In this document: in pieces, positions 45,146 to 55,730 of the stretch | Layout: each line of letters opens with the position of its first letter | Numbering within the stretch: position 1 is the first letter of the stretch | NCBI GenBank assembly: GCA_963576475.1 | Contig: OY754979.1 | Span: forward strand, 31,635,778-31,699,777 | Direction of reading: 5' to 3' | From: Molanna angustata | Taxonomy: Eukaryota > Arthropoda > Insecta > Trichoptera > Molannidae | Length of the DNA stretch: 64,000 nt | The notes under the pieces: generated by a model | What the model saw: the letters and a program-made list of their open reading frames with translations, nothing else | Told to the model about the DNA's origin: nothing | The model's database searches: none | Translations under genes and position numbers: made by a program

Positions 45146-45459
45146 TAATATTAATTACGAAATCAAAATAAACTGTAATATTGTGCAGTGTGCAGTCTAT
45201 GTATCACTATGTGAGATTTGTTGTTGTTTTCTCTTTGTAATGGTTGGATTTTTTGGACTAGTGTTGTGTTTTTGTATTCTGTTTACATTCTATGGGTTAT
45301 GTTTCATTTTTTAATATATTTATCACTTATCACATGTGCATTGACAAAAAAAACTGTTTGCATGTAGATAGCACACAATCAACATTTTTATATCTAATTT
45401 TATTAAGGTATAGGTACCCACAAATAGCTAAGCCTTGTGGGATTTTTGGTATGTATACC

Positions 45460-45760
45460 ATTCCATACCATACCATCACGGCATATCCCACAATGTGGGG
45501 TAACCAGCGAAAGGTGTGCGGGTGTGCATTGTCATACAAAAGGGTGCACAACACATCTGTGTATACCCACACACCAGTCTCGTCTCACTTAAAAGGCACT
45601 ACATACAGAATGGGTGGTGAACCTCATTGCTGAACTATGTCAGATGTTATTGTTGCCTGTTGTATTTTCGATTACCCGGCTCTTACGGTACACTCGAAAA
45701 CAATAATAGAAAAGAGTGGAAGCACTATTCAAATCCGGTGCCTCACAGCTTATAAGTGTA
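45460..45760 (+). repeat. GEPHC-family dispersed repeat, most complete copy
   Basis: Begins CATACCATCACGGCATATCC and runs to CCTCACAGCTTATAAG. A plus-strand frame ends with HLKGTTYRMGGEPHC-stop at about 45633. Copies at 0.93 kb share that ending. Function unknown. Confidence 0.65.
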
Positions 45761-45764
45761 TGTA

Positions 45765-46255
45765 TGTATATGTATGTTACAGTTAATATGTATTTTATAC
45801 TATGTACCAAAAATTTGTTAAATAAATAAATAAATCGGAAGGTTTCTTTGTGAAGGACACGGTAGAACTACCTACATACAATTAACAACATAATATATAA
45901 GGATTTATAAATCAGTTTCTTTTTTAGGAGTACAAGGGCAGAACATTTTGATGGGTTATACGTATATATTAAACTTCCCCTTATGGCGATGCCTTCCCAC
46001 GGGGTAAGAATGAACCACCCCATTTTCATCCTATCTGGACCAGCGTTCCTACCCCGTTTTTCAATTCCGTAAGGGATGCTAGTCGTCATATTATTTATGT
46101 TATTCGGAATCGATTTCGCAAATCATTTGCAAATACTAACGTTGCTGTGTAAATATTGATATGAATTTTTGGTACCTGAAATCATTTTAAAGGAATCAGA
46201 GCGTAAGATTTTTTGGATGAAGAAATATATACTTACCTAGTTACCTATTTCGATA
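45765..46255. other. Interval with no recognised feature
   Basis: An (AAAT)3 stretch at about 45818 may be another LINE tail. The remainder is unassigned. Confidence 0.35.
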
Positions 46256-46261
46256 TTTTAT

Positions 46262-46830
46262 TTTATTTATTTATTACAAAAAGACATATTTTACATAAAA
46301 AAAAATACATAGCAAAAAAGAAATTAAAACACTTTATAATATGACTTCCTTCAAAAAGAAATATACTCGTGTTTTGAAGGGAGTTGCAACTATTGACATA
46401 ATATAGAACATAAACAAAGTAACAAAATAATCATAGGCAACATAAAACATACTTAAAAATAGACATAGGTATAATATGCTATATTAAAAAAAACAACATT
46501 TAAATATCAATTACGATTAATAAAATAAGTGCATAATACCTACATATATAACAACAATGAATAAATAAAACCAGTTTTTATACACAAACCCTTTTTATAT
46601 CTACATAAAATTTCTTTAGATCGATAATATCCGTATGTCTCTGCTCAGGCAACAGTTCGTTAAACCACTTAACGCCAAGATACGTATAGTGGTTTTGTGC
46701 GTAGGCCGTTCTTTTTTTTGGTATATTTAGTATCACATTAAATCGATGAGTGGCTCTTATACAATCCGAAGCATGTACTCTATCGACGAAATACTCCCTG
46801 TAGATCTGCTTCAATGCATTTCTCTTATAT
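46262..46830 (-). pseudogene. LINE C-terminal fragment
   Basis: The minus-strand frame (46578-46814) includes ASDCIRATHRFNVILNIPKK, YTYLGVKWFNELLPEQRHTD and DLKKFYVDI, a CR1/Jockey-group C-terminus ('Y.G...FN.LP......'). It is followed by an A-rich 3' region ending at TTTATTTATTTATTAC (46262-46277). Confidence 0.7.
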
Positions 46831-47089
46831 ATATAGCATGCAGTGATGGGATGGGATATGAATCTTAATATGATAATATGGTGTTACCACATTTTTGATT
46901 GATTGGCTAAATGACGGATTTTGACAAGAAGAGAAGGTAAGGATTTTTTATTACACTTCATGTACAATAATGTGTACAACGGCAGGTTTATTGCAATAGG
47001 GAAATTATAAATTGGGACTAATCAGAACGTGTGCGAGTTTGACGGAAGGTGACGCGAAATCTGCATTTGCATAATTTCAATATCTTAAG

Positions 47090-47130
47090 ATATCCATTTA
47101 AAGTATTCCTGCAATACTTTAAATGGATAT
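47090..47130. repeat. Perfect 18-bp hairpin with 5-nt loop
   Basis: ATATCCATTTAAAGTATT, loop CCTGC, AATACTTTAAATGGATAT. No further pairing outside, so it is shorter than a typical miRNA precursor. Confidence 0.9.
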
Positions 47131-47134
47131 GTTT

Positions 47135-48125
47135 CTGTCTCACTTCAACCTACCACTAAATTTAACCTAAATAAATAAATATTATACACTCATATAATAT
47201 ACTTATAAACTAAATTTTAGTATCACATAGTTTATTTACTACTTCATCAACTTATATTGTACCTACTTCAGATATTATTATAGGTAGGTACTTGTAAAAA
47301 AAGATTTTTAACAAATAAATAAAAGTTTTTGCAAATCAAAATCAAGATTATTATCACGTGATACAAATAAGCAGAAGAAAGCAAATGTACATCCTCATAT
47401 ATTCCTTTGAATAAACAAATTGTTTGTGTTTTTTAAACATTGGTTTGGACAGGAAGCGAATTTGGATCCAGTGGATATTGAGTCTGTCGTGTAATGCGCT
47501 TTCCCACCGATTTAATTAAAAGTCGTCATGAACCCATCAAACATTCATCAACGACCTATCAAATTATCATTTATGACTCATCTCTCACTCATCAACGACC
47601 CACAAACGAATCGTTTTTACTAAACAATTTGCACAACATGATTATAATTCCGAAGGTTCAACCCTCGTTTCAGATCAATACTGTCCTCTTGTGACGGGAC
47701 TATCTGAGACACGTAGGCGCAAATTGTTCAATTAGTATCATCGGGCAAGACGGAGAAAGGATTAATTTAATTGGTGTTTAATAATTTGTTTACATAAACT
47801 TTATTCCTAATAATGTTTTGATGGCCGGCATAAATTAACGAATTTCATAGCCACTCGGTATTCTTCATTTGACTCTTGCCATATCGTAGATGAATTTATA
47901 TACAGCCTTTGATGGTGAAATAAAATGAAGATTGATTGAGAAGAGTAGGAATTCGTGTCGAAATTATAACTACTTATCGGCTGACAAAAAAAGAATGACA
48001 CCAAATGGTAGCGACGTTATGAAAGAGGAAAGAAGCTTTAATAGCAGAAGAACATGCGTGTAACGATGCATGAATGTTGATGAGATAAGAGATGCGTTTC
48101 AAGATGGAAAAATCTGGCTTTCGGC
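47135..48125. other. Interval with no recognised feature
   Basis: TCATCAACGACC is repeated near 47545 and 47587. No domain was recognised in short frames. Confidence 0.35.
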
Positions 48126-48129
48126 TCAC

Positions 48130-48810
48130 TCTGCTTGGCCCATTAAGGATATTCTTCTTCTTCTCTGTGTGCCGTATCAGGTCCCCCGACGTTGGCGATC
48201 ACTCTGGTGAATGCCTCTCTGTCCTGCGCCACTCGGACCAGCTCTCCTACCTGCGTTATTCCAGTCCACTGTCGGATATTGTGCAGCCAAGACATCTGCC
48301 TTCTCCCAACTCTTCAACGTCCCTCAAACTTGCCCTGTATTATCAGTTGCAATAATTGATACTTTTCTCCTCGCAGAATGTGGCCCAAAAATAATACCTT
48401 GCGAATTTTTAGAGTTGTCAGGAGTTCTCTGTTTGTATGTGCTCGACGCAAAACTTGTACGTTGGATAGTAAATCTGTCCACGGTGTTCGAAGCATTCTT
48501 CGATGAATCCACATTTCAAACGCTTCAAACCGGTTCATTGTATTAACTTTAAGCGTTCACGTTTCGCAACTATACAACAAGACGGACTAAACACAGAACT
48601 TTCAAATCATTCTCTGACGAAGTTTCAAATTAAGCCAATCATTGCTGAACAGTGTTCTCGTCTTATTGAAGTATTTCGTGCTATTTCAATTATTCTGCGT
48701 TTCACCTCAACATCGGTGTCTCAAGACTGTGTAATGACACTGCCAAGATATGTAAATTTTTCCACCCTTTCAACATTTAAACCTTTAAAGGATATTATGT
48801 AAATTTATGT
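48130..48810 (-). pseudogene. RTE-like LINE reverse transcriptase C-terminal part, many stops
   Basis: Minus strand: LNVERVEKFTYLGSVITQS, VEVKRRIIEIARNTS, FEMWIHRRMLRTPWTDLLSN, TIKIRKVLFLGHILRGEKYQ and LLQLIIQGKFEGR, in successive frames. The order matches an insect LINE RT downstream of the YADD motif. The tail is (GAA)n at 48150-48162. Plus-strand open frames here are shadows. Confidence 0.8.
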
Positions 48811-48883
48811 ATTAAATTAAGGATCGAATGCAAGATGAAGAATTATGTAATTAATAGAATGAAAGTTAATACATTGAACAATA

Positions 48884-49262
48884 ATAATGGTGCAAATACT
48901 TTGCTAAATACCACTTGGTGAGTTAAAATTAAATACTGCTAGTTTCTGGAGAGCTCTCCTCTCATCGACAGGTGTATTATAACAGTGTGTAGTGCTCTCT
49001 CTTTAGTGCTCTACCGAAACTAGTATTATTTAATTTTAATTAATAACAATAAAATAACTTTGTATTCACCACTATTTTATTAGAACAAAGTCTACATGTT
49101 TCGAGAACAATGTTCTCTTCCTCAGGACACTTAATGTACGACACTAAAGTTATTAATTAACGATGGAGCCACAAAATAATAATTTCGCATTTGAAAAAAA
49201 AAAAAATAAAAATTTAATTTTAACTCACCAAGTGGAATTTAGCAAAGTATTTGCATAATTAT
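48884..49262 (-). mobile_element. Inverted-repeat PLE-like unit containing a hammerhead
   Basis: TGCAAATACTTTGCTAAAT, CCACTTGGTGAGTTAAAATT (from 48893) is repeated inverted at 49213-49258. The interior holds a clear hammerhead (49083-49140). It also has a nested inverted pair, CTAGTTTC..GGAGAGC (48939 on) and GCTCTACCGAAACTAG (about 49008-49023). These look like two decayed hammerhead halves: one, reverse, has TCGATGA in place of CTGATGA, and the other ends GAA plus palindrome ACTAGT. No coding sequence. Confidence 0.55.
49083..49140 (-). ncRNA. Type I hammerhead ribozyme motif
   Basis: Minus strand: GTC, core CTGAGGA (49119-49125), stem II GAGAAC-ATT-GTTCTC, GAA, palindromic stem III ACATGT (49094-49099), A at the cleavage position (49093), then GAC pairing with GTC to close stem I. 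All core positions are intact. Confidence 0.8.
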
Positions 49263-49347
49263 TGTTATCATGGACTATCCAAAAGTTACTGTCAAATCCA
49301 TAAATTGTTATCATGGACTACCCAAAAGTTACTGTCAAATCCATAAA
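49258..49347 (+). repeat. Two tandem 45-bp units at the presumed LINE 5' end
   Basis: TTGTTATCATGGACTATCC then AAAAGTTACTGTCAAATCCA occurs twice in tandem with one difference. Tandem units in LINE 5' regions can act as promoter modules. Assignment to the LINE rests on position only. Confidence 0.6.
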
Positions 49348-49483
49348 TCTTGTTAACACATTGAGATGGTTATTTTGTCTATGGCTTTTGTCTATGGCTA
49401 TGGGATATTTTATCTATGGCTTTAGCAGGTGACAAATAAAAATTTTGAGGCTTAACAGAATTTACGATATAATCATTTACAAT

Positions 49484-50179
49484 ATGGATAAAATGGATAT
49501 CATTCAATCAAATATTGAAAAGAAATTCGCGGAGTTCGAACAGAGATTCAATGCTAGTACCGTCATTCCAGGTAAAGAGGATTCTTTACTCCAGATATGC
49601 AACGACTTCGCCATTTTTAAACAAGAAACTCTGACAGCACTTAAAGAGGTAAGGGAGTCCTTTTCTACACTAGAAAAAAAAGTAGATGATATTGAAACTA
49701 GACAACGAGGCACATATATACTCCTGCATGGTATCAAGGAAAGTAAAGATGAAAAGTTGTCAGAATCAATGCCACTTACCCTTCGCGACAGTCTTCAGCT
49801 GACAGCTATTCCCAGAATTTCTCACTGTTATAGATTGGGACCTCACAAAAAGTCCTCACGACCGATTGCTATTGCTTTCAATACAGCTGAAGAACGTAAC
49901 TTCATCTTTCAAAACAAAAAGAAACTAAAAGGCACTAACACTATGATAACCGAGTTTTTGACCATAACACGGCAGAAAGTTCTCACCGATGCAAGAAAAT
50001 ACTTCAATCCCCATAATGTATGGACCACACATGGTATTATCAGAATAAAAGTTAATAACACAATACGTAACATAACAACATACAAACAACTACTTGATCT
50101 ACAAAAGCAGCTTCCACAACGCGATACTTCGTCGGACAAAAACACACCCCGTGAACTAAGGCCGAGGAGACAGACATAA
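49484..50179 (+). CDS. LINE ORF1 protein (coiled coil plus RNA-binding domain)
   Basis: A 231-residue frame from the first ATG (MDKMDIIQSNIEKKFAEFEQ). Upstream in-frame codons exist but give no ATG. Residues 1-75 have spaced hydrophobics and many charged residues (LKEVRESFSTLEKKVDDIE), typical of a trimerising coiled coil. Residues about 78-160 (TYILLHGIKES, RISHCYRLG, RPIAIAFNTAEERNFIFQNK) resemble the RRM of L1-type ORF1 proteins. A basic C-terminal part follows, ending PRELRPRRQT. There is no CCHC knuckle. ORF1 proteins bind LINE RNA and chaperone target-primed reverse transcription. It lies 1.18 kb upstream of ORF2 in a different frame. Domain naming is from pattern recognition, not a profile search. 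Confidence 0.85.
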   Translation: MDKMDIIQSNIEKKFAEFEQRFNASTVIPGKEDSLLQICNDFAIFKQETLTALKEVRESFSTLEKKVDDIETRQRGTYILLHGIKESKDEKLSESMPLTLRDSLQLTAIPRISHCYRLGPHKKSSRPIAIAFNTAEERNFIFQNKKKLKGTNTMITEFLTITRQKVLTDARKYFNPHNVWTTHGIIRIKVNNTIRNITTYKQLLDLQKQLPQRDTSSDKNTPRELRPRRQT

Positions 50180-51358
50180 AATATAAATTATCCACGGCTA
50201 ACCTAACACTGAAGATGTTTTTCTTTTACTTTTATACCATTATAGTATCAATTATATTGCGAATAGCGAATCATAATTTTAATTACATAACTGATATTTG
50301 TGTACACTTCATTGATCATAGATACGGATCGCACTACCGATTCTATCTGACAGGTGTACCACGACAACAAAGCGTACATAGATAATCTCTGTTTTTTTTT
50401 ATTTTAACAATACTCGCATTATTTTTTGGCGATTTGTGTTATCTCAACGGCCGGCTTCTATTGAATTGTTTTATATAATTATATTGTTTCCATTTCTTTT
50501 TGGCCAATGTAAAGATATATTTTCTTTTTTACTATTACTTTTCACTTTATATTATTTTTTCTTATGTCTAATATACACAATATTTTTTTTTTTTTTGTAT
50601 TTCATAAACAACTTATTTAATCTCTAGTGTAAAAATTGTGATATCCCAATTTTTTGTATTATTCCTATGCTTATTTTACTAATGTTCCAATATTTGATAT
50701 TATTTTTATGCTTATTTTACTAATATTCAAATCTTTCTAATATACAAGAGTACTGACATTTCAGTTTTTTGGTTTTATTATTATTATTATTTATTTATTT
50801 AATATTGTACTTACATTCCAATTTTTAGTATTATTTTCATTCAAGCTTTGAAATCGTAGTACTATCTTTTAGTTTCTCATTTAACTTATAGTGTAATAAG
50901 GTACCTACTGATGTGTTATTTTTTTTTTTTTTTGGCATTATTGTTATTTTCATCTAATTCATAGTGTAATAAAGTACTTTTTAACATTGATTTTGCTATC
51001 ATCTAATTATAGTATAAAAAAGTACTGATATTACAATTTTTTAGTATTATTTTTGTTTTAGCTTTATACTATTACCTTCTTGTTACCATCTATACTAACT
51101 TTTAGTAATAAGATACCATTTATATATTTCTTATTTTCTCTCGTTTGTACCTATATTCCATTCTGACTCAAGTAACTAAAAATAGCCCGCTCATATATTT
51201 TTTTTGTCAAATAAATTAAGAGTTATAAGCTTCTTAAAATAAAAATAGATTATCTTTTTTTAACTAGATACTAGTGTTTTTGCTATATGTATTTGATTTG
51301 CATTGCTTCTTTCTTATTTTTATTTATTTAAAGAAAAAAATTGTGTTAAAATTTTTAG
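50180..51358 (+). other. AT-rich spacer between LINE ORF1 and ORF2
   Basis: 1179 bp, unusually long for an inter-ORF spacer. From about 50640 it contains diverged repeats. TATTATTTTTATGCTTATTT then TACTAATATT occurs twice (50659 and 50700 region). TAGTGTAATAA.GTAC occurs near 50890, 50963 and in variant form near 51013. CAATTTTTTAGTATTATTTT occurs at least three times. No coding frame of note. Confidence 0.6.
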
Positions 51359-54349
51359 ATGCACACTATGTTTAACAATACACCTTATTTATATAACCAA
51401 ACCCCAATTTCTTCCTCATCCTCCTTAAGTCTCCAGTATTCCTTTTCTAGTGACTCAGACCCCAATGCATCGCTCTCCGACAACTCCATTGCCACACTCC
51501 CCCCAAGTCTTAATACTTTGCTGCAGACATCCTTTTCTAACCAATCCAAGAACTTCAATGTCTGTCATATTAATGCTCAAAGTATTCCACAACACTTCTC
51601 AGAGTTAGAATCCACTTTCTCAAATTCTCCAATACATGCTATCGTCATAAGCGAATCCTGGCTCAAACCTTCCTTACAATCCTCCCTCTTCTCCCTGCAA
51701 GACTACAATCTTATCAGAAATGACCGGATTGGTCGAGTGGGGGGAGGAGTTGGGATATACCTTAAAAATATATTTAAATACAAAATAATTTGCAAGTCCA
51801 ACTCAGATGTGATTGGTACACCTGAGTATCTATTTATTGAAGCCTGTCTTCCTAGCTCAAAAATTTTACTAGGTGTTGTTTATTGCCCCCCACAAATAAA
51901 CTATTTTAATGAAATTGAAACTACTCTCGAAAATCTATTGCCCTCATACGCACACCACATAATTCTCGGGGACCTCAATACATGCCTAGTGAAAAATGAT
52001 TATAGATCCTCTCGGTTGCTAAATCTAACAATGTCTCTCAACCTTCATATCCTTCCCCTTCAACCAACTCATCATACAGCTTCGAGTAGTAGTTTGATTG
52101 ACGTTATGATCACTTCCCTCCCAGAGCGAGTAAGTACACACGGTCAACATACAGCGGCGGGCTTCTCTTCTCACGACCTTGTCTATCTCTCCTACAAAAT
52201 CAAAAATCCTAGACCTGTCCCCCCACTTCTTCGCCTCAGATCTTTTAAACGTACCAACTATTCCCAACTCCTAGATGATGCGAAAAATATCGATTGGACT
52301 GCATTGTTTTCTGCGGAGTCCATCGATGAAAAGGTCGCCCTATTTAACAATAAAATATCTGCACTGTACGATATCCACGCTCCGTTTAAAACCATAAAAG
52401 TTAAACGACCCCCTTCACCTTGGTTGACGGACGAAATCCGTAAGTCAATGTCTAGGAGGGATAGAGCACTAACCTTGCATAAAAGATCTCCGTCAGTAGA
52501 GCATTGGGAGGCTTATAGAGTACTCCGCAATCGATCCAATCAATTATGTCGAAACGCTAAACGTGCCTACATTACTCAGCATCTGGCATCAAACAATAAT
52601 CCTTCCCAAACATGGAAATTAATTAACAGTCTAGGAGTTGGGAAAACTAAACAAAGGAACTCACCTAACGTTGACCTAAACGACCTTAATAAAAAATTTG
52701 TTACACCTCCTATTATTCTCGACCCTGCGGTCAAAGCTTTAACTCTGCAAGATATTGCATCGACTCCTCGTCCCCTGTTTCCCAAATTTGTTCTGTGTCC
52801 TACAAACGATCTTGAAATAAAACAAATTATCAGCAACATTAAAACAAAATGTATGGGCTCTGACAACTTGGGCATTGACATGATAAAGCGTATTCTAGGT
52901 GGGATTCTTGCTACTATCACTCATTTGATTAACTTTTCCCTTTCCAGCAGTACATTTCCCTCTGTATGGAAAATGGCCACAATAATACCTCTTCCGAAAG
53001 TAAGCACTCCTTCTTCGCTCAAGGATTATCGTCCGATTTCTATTCTACCAGTCCTCTCCAAAGTCATTGAGCGCGTCGTATACAACCAACTTAACCGTTT
53101 TTTAGTAGTTAATAGACTACTTGATCCTTTACAGTCGGGTTTCCGCCCGGGCCACAGTACCACTACAGCCCTAGTCAAAATCACTGATGACATTAGGAAC
53201 GCTATGAATGAAAGAAATCTCACTATCCTTACTTTACTCGATTTCAGTAGCGCATTCAACTCGGTTGATTTTGACGTTCTCCTAGCAAGATTGTCCTCCA
53301 TCAATATTTCACAGCAATCGCTCAAATGGTTTGAATGCTACTTGCGCGGACGCTCCCAACAGATCAAGACTACCAACGACTCATCAAACTGGACGGACCT
53401 TATAGCTGGTGTCCCGCAAGGAGGCATTCTTTCGCCTTTACTTTTTTCCATTTTCATAAACCCTCTCGCACAATCTATCAGATGTAAATATCACATATTC
53501 GCAGACGATCTCCAATTATATTCCCATTTCAAGCCTGATAATTACCTTCTCGCTGTTGCGACATTGAATGCCGATTTAAATTATATTCTAAATTGGACAA
53601 AAAAACACGGTCTTCAAATTAACCCTTCTAAATCACATTCAATATTAATTGGAGGGCAACGTCTGTTTCTCAGAACCACACAGTTTTCACCCATGCCTGA
53701 GGTGCTCCTTGACGACGTTATCATACCATTTTCTCCAGAGGTCAGAAACCTTGGTCTGATCATGAATTGTAATCTTTCATGGTCCGGTCATATAAAGGGA
53801 GTAAGCCAACGGATCTTTCGTACTTTTCATGGACTAAACCGACTTAAAAACTATTTACCAGTTAAGACTAAAATCACTCTAACTCAACAACTCATGCTAC
53901 CATTACTTGACTACGCTGACGTTGCCTACCTGGATGCAACTGAAGAACAAATTAACAAACTCGAACGGTTACAAAATGTCTGCATTCGATACGTGTTTGG
54001 ACTCAGGAAGTTCGACCACGTGTCCGAGAGCAGGCAACGACTGAACTGGTTAAAGATCCGTCAACGAAGAGATTCACATGTTCTTTCCCTACTCTACCAA
54101 ATCCTTAATAACCCTCTTACACCCACGTACCTCAAAGAGAAATTCGCCCACTTATCCTCACATGGCCTTAACTTACGGTCCCAACATAATAGCACACTTA
54201 CAATACCAATACACCACACCTCTACTTATACTTACTCGTTCACAGTTCATGCAGCTCGGATGTGGAATATATTGCCGGAGAGTATCAGAGATGCCACTAA
54301 TTTAATAGCATTCAAAAAGCGTCTGAAGTCACACTTTCTATCCACATAA
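51359..54349 (+). CDS. LINE ORF2 protein: endonuclease and reverse transcriptase
   Basis: An unbroken 996-residue frame from an ATG. Residues 64-280 form an APE-type endonuclease: NAQS (72-75), SESW with catalytic Glu99, GGGVG (128-132), YCPP (175-178), GDLN (204-207) and SHD (271-273). Reverse transcriptase follows: YRPISILPVLSKVIE (558-571), QSGFRPGHSTT (592-602), motif A LLDFSSAFNSVD (626-637), motif B GVPQGG (684-689) and motif C FADD (714-717). A thumb then carries LERLQNVCIRYVFGLRKFDH, and the C-terminus ends WNILPESIRDATNLIAFKKR. There is no RNase H domain or zinc knuckle. The architecture fits the CR1/Jockey superfamily; the exact clade is unresolved. It nicks DNA and copies LINE RNA at the nick. 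All key catalytic residues that can be seen are kept, so this copy may be active. Confidence 0.93.
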   Translation: MHTMFNNTPYLYNQTPISSSSSLSLQYSFSSDSDPNASLSDNSIATLPPSLNTLLQTSFSNQSKNFNVCHINAQSIPQHFSELESTFSNSPIHAIVISESWLKPSLQSSLFSLQDYNLIRNDRIGRVGGGVGIYLKNIFKYKIICKSNSDVIGTPEYLFIEACLPSSKILLGVVYCPPQINYFNEIETTLENLLPSYAHHIILGDLNTCLVKNDYRSSRLLNLTMSLNLHILPLQPTHHTASSSSLIDVMITSLPERVSTHGQHTAAGFSSHDLVYLSYKIKNPRPVPPLLRLRSFKRTNYSQLLDDAKNIDWTALFSAESIDEKVALFNNKISALYDIHAPFKTIKVKRPPSPWLTDEIRKSMSRRDRALTLHKRSPSVEHWEAYRVLRNRSNQLCRNAKRAYITQHLASNNNPSQTWKLINSLGVGKTKQRNSPNVDLNDLNKKFVTPPIILDPAVKALTLQDIASTPRPLFPKFVLCPTNDLEIKQIISNIKTKCMGSDNLGIDMIKRILGGILATITHLINFSLSSSTFPSVWKMATIIPLPKVSTPSSLKDYRPISILPVLSKVIERVVYNQLNRFLVVNRLLDPLQSGFRPGHSTTTALVKITDDIRNAMNERNLTILTLLDFSSAFNSVDFDVLLARLSSINISQQSLKWFECYLRGRSQQIKTTNDSSNWTDLIAGVPQGGILSPLLFSIFINPLAQSIRCKYHIFADDLQLYSHFKPDNYLLAVATLNADLNYILNWTKKHGLQINPSKSHSILIGGQRLFLRTTQFSPMPEVLLDDVIIPFSPEVRNLGLIMNCNLSWSGHIKGVSQRIFRTFHGLNRLKNYLPVKTKITLTQQLMLPLLDYADVAYLDATEEQINKLERLQNVCIRYVFGLRKFDHVSESRQRLNWLKIRQRRDSHVLSLLYQILNNPLTPTYLKEKFAHLSSHGLNLRSQHNSTLTIPIHHTSTYTYSFTVHAARMWNILPESIRDATNLIAFKKRLKSHFLST

Positions 54350-54717
54350 ACACAAATTAACGTATTTTTCCCTTTATCCCTCTTCCTTTCTCCTCTCCTA
54401 TCCTCCATCCAATAAACATAGTGTATCTATCTGATGTATTTTTTATTATTCTTATTTTTGTTCTTATTTATACATATATTATTTTTTTGTTTCTTATATT
54501 TGACTTTGTATTTTTAAGTTATGATTGATTTATTTAATTATTTTTTTTTTATTCATTTATTATTATTATTTTTTTTCTATTTCTCTATTTGTATTCTTCT
54601 ATCCCTGTTACTGGCTGTATTTACCATGGTGGTTGACTGGTAGAGATTGCCTGCGGGCAATAAGTCCGCCACGTTGTGTAAAACAATAAAAGTATTTTAT
54701 TATTATTATTATTATTA
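54350..54717 (+). other. LINE 3' untranslated region and (ATT)n end
   Basis: T-rich, with ATTTACCATGGTGG, GTTGACTGGTAGAGATTGCC and GCGGGCAATAAGTCCGCC near the end. These are shared with the inverted copy at 24.87-24.95 kb. The GCGGGCAATAAGTCCGC segment can form a short hairpin close to the 3' terminus, where reverse transcriptases often bind. Confidence 0.7.
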
Positions 54718-54985
54718 TGGTTTGTCCACTTGGAGAGAGTGAATGAGGATCACCAGACCAAGAAAATATACAAGGCAGATAAGGATGGAATAAGAGGTCA
54801 GGGGCGCTCAAGATTAGGATGGCACGATCATGTAAACGATATTATGGAAGGTGGAAAAGAAGCGTGAACAACAGACGAACATGAATAAGAATATGTTTGA
54901 ATGTCGAAGAGGCGATGAATGTGTGTCATGAGAAAAAAATATGGGGTTAGGTTTTCTCTGCTCACACCGTTAGGGACATGGCGTG
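54718..54985 (+). pseudogene. RTE-like LINE C-terminal fragment
   Basis: The frame reads WFVHLERVNEDHQTKKIYKA, then GIRGQGRSRLGWHDHVNDIM and EGGKEA-stop. Further codons are broken. It is the same family as 27445-27715 and adjoins the intact LINE directly. Confidence 0.75.
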
Positions 54986-55640
54986 ATGGTATGTATGTAT
55001 TTGTATTTTGTATTGAGTGAGAAGAATAGGTATTTAACAGAACAACGTAGGACAGAATAAAAAAATATATTGTTTGAATATATTTTATAAATTAATTTCA
55101 TGGCCATGTGAATGAAAGGTGATTTATAAGAGACTTTTACAATCGGCAAACATGACGTATGAGACGATGAACGGACGGGTAGTACCTTAATGCTTGCAAG
55201 GTGTATGGCTCTCGGTCTTTTCTGCCTATCTCGTTAAGAATATGACGTGACAATGTGAATGTATTTATTGCACTTCATATTTTTTTATACACTTAGGTAC
55301 TACTAATAAAACTGGGCAAACGTCCTAACGTCCTTACTTGTTTTAAAATAAGTTGTTTTCTGTGTATAATTTTTTGGGTTATTTTTCATTTGTTATTTTT
55401 ATTGTGTTTGTTTTTATCGTGTAACACCTATGTTATCTCGTAAAATATCTTGTAAAATACAATTATAAAATAAATAAATTATTAAATATAACCCGTATTC
55501 ACTATTTAATATATTTATTTTTAGGAATTCGATTGTATGTTATTTAAGAAAACATTTAATTTTTCGTAATATTGGTATTAATTTGTTATAATTGCGTTAT
55601 GCGTAAACAAAACACAATTTAAGCGCCATCTATCTTTTAT
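54986..55640. other. Interval with one LINE scrap
   Basis: At 55190-55250, GGTGTATGGCTCTCGGTCTT then TTCTGCCTATCTCGTTAAGA parallels the end of the neighbouring LINE fragment. The rest is AT-rich and unassigned. Confidence 0.4.
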
Positions 55641-55730
55641 CGAACGAAACGAGCATTAAATATTACACTGGTTGGTCCCCGGGGTAAGCAATTACAAAAT
55701 GGTGACAGTGCGGTGTGTCCCCAAGATAAA
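55640..55730 (+). other. Possible LTR end and primer-binding site (weak)
   Basis: TTGGTCCCCGGGGTAAGCAA, then TTACA, then AAATGGTGACAGTGCGG has the look of an LTR retrotransposon 5' LTR end followed by a tRNA-complementary primer site. No second LTR or gag/pol frame was seen, so this is a guess from layout. Confidence 0.2.

Larger units (their letters stand above)
49348..54717 (+). mobile_element. Apparently intact CR1/Jockey-group LINE
   Basis: Contains ORF1 (49484-50179), an AT-rich spacer, ORF2 (51359-54349), a 3' untranslated region with GTTGACTGGTAGAGATTGCC, and an (ATT)n end at about 54700-54717. A truncated relative lies at 24852-25903. The 5' boundary is uncertain and may include the tandem units from 49258. 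No target duplication was identified. Both frames are open, so this copy may be young and potentially mobile. Confidence 0.85.

Noticed and set aside
48092..48802. Plus-strand open frames across 48.1-48.8 kb
   Set aside because: The minus strand carries recognisable LINE reverse transcriptase segments in the same place; the plus frames are shadows.
52025..53325. Minus-strand open frames of 80-114 codons
   Set aside because: They lie entirely within ORF2 of the intact LINE and have no domain.
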